Below are positions 49,816 through 61,884 of a DNA stretch of 64,000 nucleotides, piece after piece. The position numbers and the translations under genes are program-made. Each line of letters begins with the position of its first letter. Within the stretch, counting starts at the first letter, position 1. Under the pieces are notes generated by a model, which was not told the DNA's origin, ran no database searches, and saw only the letters and a program-made list of their open reading frames with translations. The stretch comes from Cristatella mucedo. Taxonomy: Eukaryota; Bryozoa; Phylactolaemata; Cristatellidae. The stretch covers positions 334,501 to 398,500 of the forward strand of contig WPIO01000133.1 in NCBI GenBank assembly GCA_009760855.2, given 5' to 3'.

Positions 49816-50729
49816 ATAAGAAAAATGCTGGTTATTACCAGGAGCACTCATCCAGTGGTTTGTCGAGTTCCGCGAAGGAATAGTTGCTCCCAACGTTACA
49901 CCATGCTTAGTCATGAGGTTTGTAAGACACGTAGGCGGCTAGTCCTTGGCGAAAACATCCCCTTTATTTTCTTGGATATTTTTAGAAAACATGACATTGA
50001 ATGGTAATCTCTCAAGCGTTCTATTCTCAGGCTCTTCGAAGTCTGACATTGTCGTTTTAAAGCAAGACAATTTTGGAATGCTGTTAGTTTACAATGAATC
50101 GGTGATATCGATAACCAAGCTAGGTTTTTGCCAGAGCTAGCAGCGAATGCTGGTCTTTGGCAATACCTGACTCAGCAATTCACAAGTATGGCTGCCTCGC
50201 CGATCATTTACCATGATCTGATACGAGGAGAGTCAATATAGTGACTAGAAATTAAATAGCATGAATGAGAGGGCGGATAAGGGTACAGATTTTCGTCGTC
50301 GACTTGCTGCACCAAGTTGGACTAACTCACAGTAGCACGCCTTGAACTGAAATCTTCGCGGCAAATACATTTGATCCAATGGAAAACTTAAAACTTGGCT
50401 CTTCCAACGCATATCTTCCTGCATCTGTGCGAAGTGTAGGGGTAGTTTGTAAAGTTACCGTTCAAGAGGCAGCCGCTTTGGCTCTGCAGTCTCGTCTGCC
50501 TTCCGTCAGATACATTATACTAAATGATTAATTATTTATTAATTAGTCAGCTACAGTCTTCCCTTCAGCTACATTTAATTAGTAATTATTATTTATCATG
50601 ATTAATTATAGTTTAACTATTATTACATATAATATTTAATAATTAATTCCTGATTGTTACACGTCAGCTATAATGTAATTAAGTATTAAGCTTAACTTCG
50701 GGCTTGCTTAGACTGCCATACCGCATTTA
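49816..50729. other. Unassigned, partly AT-rich sequence
   Basis: Upstream flank of the peptide gene. An AT-rich patch of TTAATTA/ATTATT units occupies about 50520-50660. No gene recognised. Confidence 0.35.
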
Positions 50730-51198
50730 GTATAGTACATGCTTTTGTCACAACCCGTCCTGACTTCTGTAACTCACTGCTTACTGGTCTAGAAACGTCC
50801 TCAATCAGGTGCTTACAACCTGTACATAACTCTGTATCTATACGTGCTCAATCTGATGGCAGTGGCCGATGGCTCATTTTGTGGCTGTGACCACATTACG
50901 CCACATCGCAGTTCAGCTCTGGGTCTTAGTCAAATGGCGAATCAATGTCACTGTTTGGACACTCACTTTTACGTCCCTTTATCGTTCAGCTCCGCCCTAC
51001 CTATCAGATCATCTCCAACATCGGGCTAAGTATAACAACACACGCTTTACTGAATCGAATTGCTTAGTCATTTTGTTTATCAAGCATGATATTACTCACT
51101 AATCAATCACGTTTCTCTTTGCAGCAGATGTAAAGATACTAGAAAGAGATTCAGTTCTCTGAGGACGCTTTATCGAATGCATTATTATTATTATTATA
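50730..51198 (+). mobile_element. LINE family A 3' end, degraded
   Basis: Plus-strand remnants of the RT C-terminus (CCCGTCCTGACTTCTGTAAC, TTTACGTCCCTTTATCG, CGCCCTACCTATCAGATC). It ends with ATGTAAAGATACTAGAAAGA, then CTCTGAGGACGCTTTATCG and an (ATT)n tail. Confidence 0.8.
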
Positions 51199-51310
51199 GT
51201 TAACTTAATCTGTATGCAGGCGCTTCACTGTGTGCCTTAGGGCTCTAGCCCACGACCTCAGCCAGACCTTGGTCAGAGTGATCACCTTAAACACTGGGCT
51301 AAAGCAGGGT
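51196..51310 (-). mobile_element. SINE-L copy on the minus strand
   Basis: Reverse complement of the 12.3-kb SINE-L: head GCCCAGTGTTTAAGGTGATC, the GACCAAGGTCTGGCTGAGGT block, B-box-like GTGGGCTAGAGCCCTA, and a short LINE-A-like tail. It abuts the (ATT)n end of a LINE-A copy. Confidence 0.75.
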
Positions 51311-51369
51311 GGCAGTGTCAAAGAGACACCTGTCACCCCTTAACTGACTAAACGCTTGCCTTTAGAATC

Positions 51370-52350
51370 GTCGCTAAATATGCAGTAAACCTCTGGTAAT
51401 AAGCGACCTTATTCCGGAAAATGGTATCGACCTGCTCACCCTAACTGAAACTTGGCTAAAATTGATAAACTGCCCGACAACTAAAGACTCAACCCCATTT
51501 GGTTTCTCGATCTTTCACACCCCTTGATCAATTAAATCTGGAGGTGGACTTGCTGTTATCGTGAGCTTAAAATTTAACTTCAAGCCATTTGCAGTACCCT
51601 CGAAGCAGTCTTTTTAATCAATTGTCTTCTTCTCATCCAAAAGCAAGCTACCGATAGTGGCAGTAGTCTATCGCCCACCAGGCATTAAATCCTCCTTTAT
51701 CTAAGATTTCTCCGATCTCATTTCGATTCTGTGTGCAAGAAATCGATCCTCCCTCGTTGGGGGTGGTTTTAACGTTCACCTTGATAATTTATCTGACGCT
51801 TTCAGCACCGAATTTCGTGCATCAACTGACTCATTGTCTCTGGTGGCTCATATGCATGGCCCTCCTTACATCAAGGCTCACACACTCAACCAGAATTTCT
51901 CATACAACTGCACTTTGTCATCAGTAATTATTACCAAATCCTGCTTATCTGACCACATGCACATCTCATTCAATCTACAGTGTGTGCCCACCTCCTCCTC
52001 CAAAATAACCTGTGAATCGCGAAACCTCAAGACCCTTGACATCGATGCTGTCCGTGCGAGAATATCTGCCTCATCTCTGACGCTCAGTCGTCCATCCGAT
52101 CTGTCATTATTGGTAGATAGCTACAACACGACACTAGCTGACACACTCGACGAGTTTGCACCTCTGTCAAAGCACACTGTGCACCCTTGTTCAGACGGCC
52201 TATGGTTTACCACAGACATGAAACTAGCCGGGTCTACTAAGGGCAAGCTTGAAAAAACATGTAAAAGATCTGGATTGAGTGTCCATCGACACCCGTATGA
52301 AGACTACTGTAAATCGTACGGAAACGATACAGCTAAGACCTGTTTAAAGT
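51370..52350 (+). mobile_element. LINE family A, endonuclease-side fragment
   Basis: Plus-strand fragment of the N-terminal half of the ORF: endonuclease segments (GIDLLTLTETWLKLINCPTT, VAVVYRPPGIKSSF), then SDHMHISFNLQCVPTSSSKI and the linker DIDAVRARISASS. Stops interrupt it. It stops abruptly at about 52350 before the RT domain, and so is 3'-truncated, which is unusual for target-primed LINE insertions. It was probably broken by rearrangement. Confidence 0.8.
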
Positions 52351-52359
52351 TATTCTGAT

Positions 52360-55300
52360 TGTTATTTGACCGTAGTGCGTAAGAAATTACGTGCCTATGG
52401 ACATCTAAACGCTTATCGCTTCGGGCTGCTGGGTCTCCCAAGCCGGCGGCTGCCTTAGCTTTGCCGGCGGCTAGTAACCTGCTTGTTATTTATGATCGTC
52501 AGCAGCTGTTATCGCTTCGTCATCGTATATCAAATGCATTCCTAGATATTGATGTTGTTGCTAAGATTCATGAACTATGCATTAACAAAAGAAAAGCACC
52601 CCGTAGCCGCAGCTGTGGCCGGAACCGCCAGCTCAGACGCCGCTCGTTGGGCGGAACCTGCAAGCTGAGTACCAGCTCGTTCGGTATTCCTAGCATTGTC
52701 TCGAACCGCTCAGCACGCTCCCCTACATGCGTCACTGTAAATTCCTCAAACTTAGTGGTCATCAAGCCTGTTGTAACCCCATCGGCCAGACTTAACGCTT
52801 GCCTTTGGACTCCTCGCTCAATGTGCAATAAACCTCTAGTATTAAGGAACCTTATTTCTGAAAATGGTATCGACCTGCTCGCCCTAACTGAAACTGGCCT
52901 GAAATTGATAAACTGCCCGACAATTAAAGACGCAACTCCATCTGGTTTCTCGTTCTTTCACACCCCTAGATCAATCAAAACTGGAGTTGGAGTTGCTATT
53001 GTCGTGCGCTCGAAATTCAACTTCAAGCCATTTGCGGTACCCTCGAAGCAGTCTTTTGAATCAATTGTCTTGGTCTCACCCGAAAACAAGCTACTGATAG
53101 TGGCAGTAGTCTATCACCCACCAGGTACCAAATCCTCCTTTATCTCAGATTTCTCCGATCTCACTTGGATTCTGTTTTCAAGAAATCGATCCTTCCTCGT
53201 AATGGGTGATTTCAACGTTCACTTTGATAACTTATCTGACGCTTTCAGCACCGAATTTCGTGCATAGACTGACTCATTGTCTCTTGTGGCTCATGTGCAT
53301 GGCCCTACCCACATCAAGGGTCACACACCCGACCAGATTTTCTCCTGTAACAGCACTTTGTCATCACCAATTATTACCAAATCATGTTTATCTGACCACA
53401 TGCAGATCTCATTCAATCTACAGTGTGTGCCCACATCCTCCTCTAAAATAACCTGTGAATCGCGAAACCTTAAGACCCTTGACATCGATGCTGTCCGTGC
53501 GAAAATATCTGCTTCACCTCTGCTGCTCAATCCTCCCTCCGATCTGTCATCATTGGTAGATAGCTTCAACACGACACTAGCTGACACCCTAGACGAGTTT
53601 GCCCTTCTGACAAAGCGCACTGTGCGCCCCCGCCCATACGGCCTATGGTTTACCGCAGACATTAAACTAGCCAAATATACTAAACGAAAGCTTGAAAAAG
53701 CATACAAAAGATCCGGACTAACTGTCCATCGACAGGCATATGAAGTCTACTGTAGGTCGTACCAAACTATCCTAGCAAAGGCTAAGTCCAGTTTTTATAA
53801 AAACATTGTTGAATCACAGATGCACAATCCAAAAATGCTGATGTCGACCATTAACCATCTCCTCAACCGTTCCCAGATTAGTTCCTTACCTGATGATCCT
53901 AATGATGATCTAGCCGATCGCTCCTCTCGATTATTTGTGCAGAAGATAGACAAGATCAGGGAATCCATCCCTGCGATGACAACCTCCCCACTAGAATGCT
54001 GTTCCTCGGTTCCTGGCTGCACCTCAATGTCTGCATTTAAGCAGGTTACTAGTGATCTAGTCCTAAAGTTCGTATCTCAATCAAAGAAGACAACAAGACC
54101 TCTGGACCCTATTCCCACTGTCCTGCTCCTACGTTGCATTGATCTGCTGCTGCCATGCATAACTAACATAATTAATATGTCATTAGCCTCAGGTCATGTC
54201 CCAGCACCTTTCAAAAAAGCTGTAGTCAGGCCACTTCTCAAATAAGCTACACTCGACCAAGAGAACTTGAGCAACTACCGCCAAGTCTCCGTTCTACCGT
54301 TCCTATCAAAGACACTTGAACGGGTCGTGGCGGATCAGCTGAACTCGTATATCGAAACCTCACACCTTGCTAGTAAGTTCCAGTCTGGCTTTAGAGCTAA
54401 TCACTCCACAGAGTCACAATTGCTTCGGGTATACAATGACCTACATAGGAATGCAGACATGGGTAGAGTGTCTCTGCTTGATTTGCTTGATCTTTCGGTA
54501 GCTTTTGATACCATCAATCACAAAGTTCTTCTAGAGCGCCTCTCATCTCGCCTGGGCATCACTGGCACTGCTCTGCAGTGGTTCAGGTCCTATCTCAGTG
54601 GGAGACTCCAGAGTATTGACGTGAATGAACAAAGATCATCTGAAGTACCTCTGAAATATGGAGTACCTCAGGGCTCAGTGCTAGGTCCGGTTCTTTTCAC
54701 GGTTTATACTCTGCCACTTGCTGATGTGATTGCCAAGCACAATCTAGGCTTTCACTTCTAATGGGATGACACTCAGTTGTACCTTTGCTTTGATCCCTCC
54801 CAGCCTTCGAGCACCTCAAATTCTCTCAACTCACTAGCTGCATGCATTGATGACATCCGCACATGGATGGCAGCAAATTTTCTAAAACTTAACGATGATA
54901 AAACTAACTTGCTATATATGGGCAAACCCAGTGTGATCCAGAGATTGGAAAGGCTGACTCTCAAAATTGGCTCTGCCAGCTTAATCAGTTGAATCAGTTC
55001 AAAATCTAGGTGTCATATTCCAAAGTGACCTCTCGTTAGACGACCATATAAGCTCCACAGTCAAATCCGCCTATTTTCAGCTTCATGACATTGCTAAAAT
55101 TCAGGCTTTTTTAGATAAGGATACCACATCTTAGTTGGTCCATGCATTCGTGACATCCCGTCTCGACTTCTGCAACTCACTGCTTACTGGCCTACCAGCA
55201 TGTGCGATCAGGCGATTGCAGCTGGTGCAAAACTCGGCAGCTTGGCTTGTCTATCGTGAGCGTCGAAGTTGCCACATTACTCCACTTCTCGCCGACCTGC

Positions 55301-55860
55301 ACTGGCTACCAGTCAAGCAACGGATTGACTTCAAGGTTTTGTCGCTCACTTTAGGGTCCCTTCATTCTATGGCTCCAGCCTATCTGTCAGATATACTACC
55401 CCATCAGGCCAAGCATCATACCACCCGTTTTTTGGAATTCAACAGTCTAGAAATACCTCATACAAACCTTAAATACTTTGAAGACCGTGCATTTAGTTCA
55501 TATGCTCCCAAAGCCTGGAACTCCCTCCCAACCTGCGTCAGGACATCCCCTGACCTGACCACATTTAAAAGGAACCTAAAAACACACCTATTTAGGACAG
55601 CATTTAGTGGGTCCCTGTGATTCGTCCTTGATGTGTTTATGCGTGCCGACAGTGTGCATGCTGCCACTAACCACATTTGCAAGCTGACCCTGTGCATGTC
55701 ACCCCTAACCATGCTATTCATTTCGTTTGTTTTTCAAGCATGATTTTAATTACCATTTAATTGCATTTCACTTTACAGCAAATGTAAAGCGCCTAGAGAG
55801 AGAGATTAAGTTCTCTGAGGGTGCTTTATCAAGTGAATTATTATTATTATTATTTCCCAT
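52360..55860 (+). mobile_element. LINE family A, nearly full-length but inactivated
   Basis: CR1/L2-like non-LTR retrotransposon of about 3.5 kb. In order: a basic N-terminal stretch (RSCGRNRQLRRRSLGG), the AP-endonuclease domain (DLLALTETGLKL, VVYHPPGTKSSF, FLVMGDFNVHFDN, SDHMQISFN), a linker, the RT domain ([46 protein letters not shown]) and the C-terminal block ([20 protein letters not shown]). It ends in the 3' UTR, the terminal box and (ATT)n. In-frame stops occur at 53265, 54243 and 54759, and a frameshift at about 54990. The 54759 stop replaces the Tyr of the catalytic YADD, which reads stop-Trp-Asp-Asp, so the copy cannot make active RT. Confidence 0.9.
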
Positions 55861-55864
55861 CGAT

Positions 55865-57465
55865 CCAAGCGAAGGCCTAGTCAAGCTTCTATAAAAACAT
55901 TGCTGAATCACAGATGCACAATCCAAAAACGCAGATGTCGACGATCAACTATCTCCTCAACCCTCTCCCTGATTAGCTCCTAGCCTGATGATCTTTGTGA
56001 TGATCTATCCGATCGCTTCTCTCGATTCTTTGTGCAGAAGTTAGACGAGATCAGGGAATCCATCCCTGTGATGACAACATCCCCACTAGAATGCTGTTCC
56101 CCGATTCCTTGCTGCACCTTAATGTCTACATTGAAGCAGGTCACTAGTGCTCTAGTCCTGAAGTTCGCATCTCAATCAAAGACATCCCCACTAGAATGAG
56201 GTTCCCTGATTCCTGGCTGCACCTCAATGTCTACATTTAAGTAGGTCACTTGTGATCTAGTCCTAAAGTTCGTATCTCAATCAAAGAAGACAACAAGTCT
56301 CCTGGACCCTATTCCCACTGTCCTGCTCCTACGTTGAATTGATCTGCCGCTGCCATGCATAACTGAAGTCATTATTATGTCATTAGTCCTAGGTCATGTC
56401 CCAGCACCTTTCAAAAAAGCTGTAGGCAGGCAACTTCTCAAGAAACCTAGACCAAGAAAACTTAAGCGACCACTGCCAAGTCTCCCTTCTACCATTCTTA
56501 TCAAAACACTGGAACGGGTCGTGGCAGACCAGCTGAACTGATATATTGAAACTTCCAACCTTACTAAGAAGTTCCGGTCTGGCTTTAGAGCTGATCACTG
56601 CACAGAGTCAGCATCGCTTAGGGTATAAAACGACCTACTTAGGAAGGCAGACATGGGTAGAGTGTCTCTGCTTGTTTTGCTCGATCTTGCTGCCGCTTTT
56701 GATACTATCGATCACAAAGTTCTTCTAGAGTGCCTCTTATCTCGCCTGGGCATCACTGGCACCGATCTGCAATGGTTAAGGTCCTATCTCAGTGGAAGAA
56801 CCCCGAGCATTGACGTGAATGTGCAAAGATCATCCGAGGTAGCTCTGAGATATGGGGTACCTAAGGGCTCCGTGCTAGATACGGTTTTATCACGCTTTAT
56901 ACTCTCCGTCTTGTTGATATGATTGCTAAGCAAAATCTAGGCTTTCACTTCCATGCAGATGACACTCAGTTGTACCTTTGCTTTGATTCCTCCCAGCCTT
57001 CGAGCACCTCAAATTCTCTAAACTCACTTGCTGCATGTCTTGATGACATCTGCACATAGATTGCAGCCAATTTTCTAAAACTAGACGATGATAAAAAATA
57101 ACTTCCTAGTTATGGGTAAACCCAGTGTGATTCAGAGATTGGAAAGGCTGACTCTCAACATTGGCTCTGCCAGCGTATCACCTGTCGAATCAGCTCGAAA
57201 TCTAGTTGTCATATTCCAAAGTGAGCTCTCGTTAGAAGACCACATCAGCTCGACGGTCAAATCTGCGTATTTTCAGCTTCATAACATTGGTAAAATTCGT
57301 GCTTTTTTTAGATAAGCATACCACGACTAAGTTGATCTATGCATTCGCGACATCCCGTCTCTACTTCTGCAACTCACTGCTTACTGGCCTACCGGCATGT
57401 GCTATGAGGCGATAGCATTTCGTGCCACACTCTGCAGCTAGGCTTGTCTGTCGAGAGCCTCGCAG
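55865..57465 (+). mobile_element. LINE family A, RT-domain pseudogene
   Basis: Starts in the linker (SQMHNPKTQMSTINYLLN-like) and covers the RT: FDTIDHKVLLECLLSRLGIT, VPKGSVLDTVL, then [16 protein letters not shown], in which Tyr of YADD is His. It ends near the ACAIRRLQ region at about 57465 where family B begins. An internal partial duplication of about 120 bp (TCCCCACTAGAATG... repeated at 56080-56280) and many stops show age. Confidence 0.85.
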
Positions 57466-58770
57466 TTGCCACTATTGATTACGACGTTCTGCTTGAAAGA
57501 TTGAGAACAACGATTGGTCTGGCAGGCGAAGCACTGGTGGAGTTTAAATCCTACTAGTCTGATCGTGTTCAATCCGTGTCGTGTGGGGGTCAGGTCTCAG
57601 ACACGAGAAAGGTCACCTGTGGAGTTCCTCAAGGGTCTGTACTTGGTCCCTTGCTGTTCTCCATTTATACGCAAACTTTGGGAAAAGTGATTAAGATCCA
57701 TGGAATAGGATATCACTTCTATGCTGACGATACTCAGTTGTATTTGTTATTCAAACTGTCGGTATCTGCCGCCTCAACTGAGAAACTGAATGCTAGCCCT
57801 GCCGGTATTCAATCCTGGATGTCGGAAAACTTCCTGAAATTAAATGATGATAGAACTGAACTGCTGCTCATAGGACACCCTAAGAGTGTCGCTGTTATAA
57901 AAGGCTTCGCCGTTCAAATAGGTGATGCTATTGTGCGGCCATCACCACTTGCTCAAAATTTAGGTGTCGTGTTCGACAGCTGCCTACATTTCAAAAGATT
58001 CATTCAAAAGACTGCCTCTACAGCCAGCCATTATATCCGATCCCTGTCCAAGATTAGGAGCTGTCTCCCACAGTGGCTTGTAAAAAATGTAACTAGCTCT
58101 CTAGTTCTGTCTCGGCTTAATTATTGTAATTCCCTTTTGGCTGGGCTGCCAAAGAAAAGCTATTATGCCACTGCAGTGGAGTACGAATATGCCTGCAAGG
58201 CTGGTCGTCAAGTCCCAGCGGTTTGAGCACGTGTATCCCTTGCTGAAGGAGCTAGGATGGTTGCCGGTTGAGCAAAGGATACAGAGCAAAGTTCTTAAGC
58301 TGACCCACAAGGCCCGCCACCGCTTGACTCCTTCATACCTAGCTGAGCTGCTTCATCAGTTTCAGCCTGTTCGCGCCCTCAGGTCCTGTGTGGACAATAA
58401 ATTAGCTTTCCCATTCTTCTGCTTAAAGACAGTTGGCGACCGAAGCTTTAGGTCTGCAGGCCCTAGACTGTGGAACTCGCTTCCACAATTCTTACGCAAC
58501 GATTACTACTCTCCTACTGCCGACTATGGCACATCCTTTTCAGCGGTCCTGAGCTGCTACTTCTATGCCACACTACCTCAACTGCTCTCCTGACTCAGCT
58601 ATGTTTCCCACTTTCTTTGTGTTGCGTGAGACGAAGTCTGTTGGCTACCGAATGTGTACCGAAAGCCGCTTAGGCTGTGAGTGCGCTATACAAAACTCTC
58701 CTGCGTAACACCCACATGGTCTTTATGACTTTGTGGAGTTACAGACGGAGATACATTACATTACATTGCC
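57466..58770 (+). mobile_element. LINE family B, RT palm to 3' end
   Basis: Best family-B copy. It runs YDVLLERLRTTIGLAG, then [15 protein letters not shown] and the intact catalytic [10 protein letters not shown], then [39 protein letters not shown], and after a frameshift the C-terminal LLKELGWLPVEQRIQSKVLK and FRSAGPRLWNSLPQFLRND. It ends in TTACAGACGGAGATACATTA followed by CATTACATTGCC. One open stretch covers 216 codons (57576-58226); a stop at about 57555 and the frameshift near 58165 inactivate it. Confidence 0.9.
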
Positions 58771-58955
58771 ATATCACACCACTTCTCGCCGACCTGCACT
58801 GGCTACCAGTCAAGTAATGGATTGACTTCAAGGTTTTACTGCTCACTTTCAGGTCCCTTTATTCGCTCGCTCCTGCCTATTACTCAGATCTACTCCCCCA
58901 CCAAGCCAATGATTGTACCACCAGCTTTTCGGAATCATACAGTCAACAATCAATT
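58767..58955 (+). mobile_element. LINE family A internal fragment
   Basis: Short piece of RT C-terminal coding ([16 protein letters not shown], then a stop, then LAPAYYSDLLPHQAN-like), without a tail. Joined directly to LINE-B on the left. Confidence 0.75.
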
Positions 58956-58962
58956 CTAATTC

Positions 58963-60805
58963 TAAATTACAATCACTTCTATGCGGATGACACTCAGTTG
59001 TACCTTTGCTTTGATCCCTCCCAGCCTTCGAGCACCTCAAATTCTCTCAACTCACTTGCTGCATGCATTGATGACATCCGATCATGGATGGCAGCAAATT
59101 TTCTAAAACTAAACGATGATAAAACTAACTTACTAGTTATGGGCAAACCTAGTGTTATTCAGAAATTGGAAAGGCTGACTTTCAAAATTGGCTCTGCCAG
59201 CATATCTCCAGTTGAATCACTTCGAAATCTAGGTGTCATATTCCAAAGCGACCTCTCGTTAGACGACCACATCAGCTCCACAGTCAAATCAGCCTATTTT
59301 CAGCTTCATAACATTGCTAAAATTAGGGCTTGTTTCGATGAGGATACCACGTCCAAGTTGGTCCATGCATTCGTGACATCTCGTCTCGACTTCTGCAACT
59401 CACTGCTTACAGGCCTACCAGCATGTGCGATCAGGCGATTGCAGCTAGTGCAAAACTCTGCAGCTAGGCTTGTCTGTCGTGAGCGTCGCAGTTGCCACAT
59501 TACTCCACTTCTCGCCGACCTGCACTGGCTACCAGTCAAGCAACGGATTGACTTCAAGGTTTTGTCGCTCACTTTTAGGTCTCTTAATAATAATAATAAT
59601 AATATTGCACTTGATAAAGCGCCCTCAGAGAACTTAATCTCTTTCTAGGCGCTTTACATTTGCTGCAAAGTGATACGCAATAGAATAGTAAGTAAAATCA
59701 TGCTTGAAAAACAAACAAAATGAATAACATGGTTAGAGGTTACATGCACTGGGTCAGCATGCAAATGTGGTTAGTGGTCACAGGCACAGTGTCAGCACGC
59801 ATAAGCACATCGAGGACGAATCACAAGGACCCACTAAATGCTGTCCTAAATAGGTATGTTTTTAAGTTTCTTTTAAATGTGGTCAGGTCAGGGGATGTTC
59901 TGATGCAGGTCGGGAGGGAGTTCCAGGCTGTGGGAGCATACGAGCTAAATGCACGGTCTCCAAAGGATTTAAGGTTTGTACGAGGTATTTCTAGACTGTT
60001 GGATTCCGAAAAGCGAGTGGTACGATGCTTTGCCTGATGGGGTAGTATATCTGAAAGATAGGCTGGAGCCATAGAATGAAGAGACCTAAAAGTGAGCGAC
60101 AAAACCTTGAAGTCAATCCGTTGCTTGACTGGTAACCAGTGCAGGTCGGCGAGAAGTGGAGTAATGTGGCAACTGCGACGCTCACGACAGACAAGCCTAG
60201 CTGCAGAGTTTTGCACCAGCTGCAATCGCCTGATCGCACATGCTGGTAGGCCAGTTAGCAGTGAGTTGCAGAAGTCGAGACGAGATGTCACGAATGCATG
60301 GACCAATTTCATTCTATGGCTCCAGCCTACCTTTCAGATATACTACCCCATCAGGCAAAGCATCGTACCACTCGCTTTTCGGAATCCAACAGTCTAGAAA
60401 TACCTCGTACAAACCTTAAATCCTTTGGAGACCGTGCATTTAGCTCATATGCTCCCACAGCCTGGAACTCCCTCCCGACCTGCATCAGAACATCCCCTGA
60501 CCTGACCACATTTAAAAGAAACTTAAAAACATACCTATTTAGGACAGCATTTAGTGGGTCCTTGTGATTCGTCCTCGATGTGCTTATGCGTGCTGACACT
60601 GTTCATGCTGCCACTAACCACATTTGCATGCTGACCCAGTGCATGTAACCCCTAACCATGTTATTCATTTTGTTTGTTTTTCAAGCATGATTTTACTTAC
60701 TATTCTATTGCGTATCACTTTGCAGCAAATGTAAAGCGCCTAGAAATAGATTAAGTTCTCTGAGGGCGCTTTATCAAGTGCAATATATTATTATTATTAT
60801 TATTA
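58963..60805 (+). mobile_element. LINE family A, split by a self-nested inverted copy
   Basis: Two plus-strand parts, 58963-59585 and 60303-60805, join seamlessly at the sequence TAGGTCTCTT|CATTCTATGG. Together they give FYADD-distal [76 protein letters not shown], the C-terminal FRTAFSGSL, the 3' UTR, the terminal box and (ATT)n. The frame is open for 216 codons from 58998. Truncated at its 5' end just at the YADD motif. Confidence 0.9.
59586..60302 (-). mobile_element. LINE family A 3' end inserted in inverse orientation
   Basis: Starts with an (AAT)n tail at 59586-59605 and covers the 3' UTR and a fully open C-terminal coding stretch of 163 codons (60312-59821) up to [15 protein letters not shown], where it is 5'-truncated. 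It is nearly identical to the right half of the host element and shares its diagnostic TATTGCGTATCACTTTGC. This implies the same young subfamily. Confidence 0.9.
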
Positions 60806-60811
60806 TTAACA

Positions 60812-61018
60812 ATTCGTCGCACAAACCTCAAATCCTTTGGAGACCGTGCAATTAGTTCGTATGCTCTCAAAGCCTGGAATTCCCTATAGACTTGCTTCAG
60901 AACATCCCCTGACTCGACCACATCTAAAAAGAATTACAAAACACACCTATGGATGACACCATTTAGTGGGTCCCTGTGATTCGTCCTTTATCAAGTGCAT
61001 TTTTATTATTATTAATTA
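60812..61018 (+). mobile_element. LINE family A 3' fragment with a deleted 3' UTR
   Basis: [20 protein letters not shown]-like coding, a stop, then CATTTAGTGGGTCCCTGTGA. The sequence then jumps straight to TTTATCAAGTGCATT and (ATT)n, lacking about 170 bases of the usual 3' UTR. Confidence 0.8.
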
Positions 61019-61500
61019 TTGTTAACTGCCAATTCGAAATGAGTCGAATTCTTTGATTCATCAAGATGGATCTTCAATTGAATTCGGAGAGGCGGTTTAA
61101 GTCTAAGGGTTAAGCACAAATTCATGCTCTTCAGGCAAGAATTCCGGTAAGCTCACACAAAATCTCATAAAATTGTAACATCTAAAATTTTGATTAAACA
61201 TACATCAAGGAACATAGAATAGCTTTTTCGGGCCCAATGAATTTAAGTAAAAAATTAAGATTACTTATTTTAATTACAAATAGCAGAATGTACTTTTTTA
61301 TTGAATATTATTATAAGAAGTGAAAACGTTTATATTTACTCCTTTCAGGAAATATATGTCGCAAAAGGATGATTATCACAAGAAAGCAATTGATTGTAAA
61401 AGTAGCAAAACTATAATAAAACAATGAAGTCCAGCAGTTGAAAGCTTTTTTGAGTAAACAGCTCTTTTGAAAAATTGAGTTTTTCGGAAATCCTTTTTAC
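61019..61500. other. Unassigned AT-rich spacer
   Basis: AT-rich sequence with no recognised gene or repeat. Confidence 0.35.
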
Positions 61501-61815
61501 AGCATTTCCTGACCTGACGTCATTGAAAAGAAGCATTTAAACGCATCTATTTGCCACAGCATTTAGTGGCTTTGCGTGATTCGTCTAGTGTGAGCCTAAA
61601 CATGCTGAAATATTGCATGCTGCCACTAACTTGTTTTGCATGCTGACCCCACACATGTCATTTACAGCCACGTCGTGCTTGTTGACATTCAGCACGCTAG
61701 TGGTCAAAATTCGAACATGCTCCTTTTGCATAAATGCAAAGTTTCTGGAAAGATTTGTAGTTCTCTACGAGAAATCTGCAAATTTATTGTTACTATCACT
61801 ACTACTATTAATATT
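61501..61815 (+). mobile_element. Old LINE family A 3' end
   Basis: Diverged match to the LINE-A C-terminus and 3' UTR (CTGACCTGACGTCATTGAAA, CACAGCATTTAGTGGC, TGCATGCTGACCCCACACAT), ending in an ACTACTATTAATATT-like tail. Much older than the 58-60 kb copies. Confidence 0.65.
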
Positions 61816-61884
61816 TAGCCACAGCTTTCACACAGGGAATACTTCTTAGTAGTTTCTGAAAACGTGACTTACATTTATCAATTG

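Noticed and set aside
54267-59648. Host reverse-transcriptase or telomerase gene
   Set aside because: The RT segments are repeated in several truncated copies with LINE endonuclease, shared 3' tails and inactivating stops. They are retrotransposon remnants.
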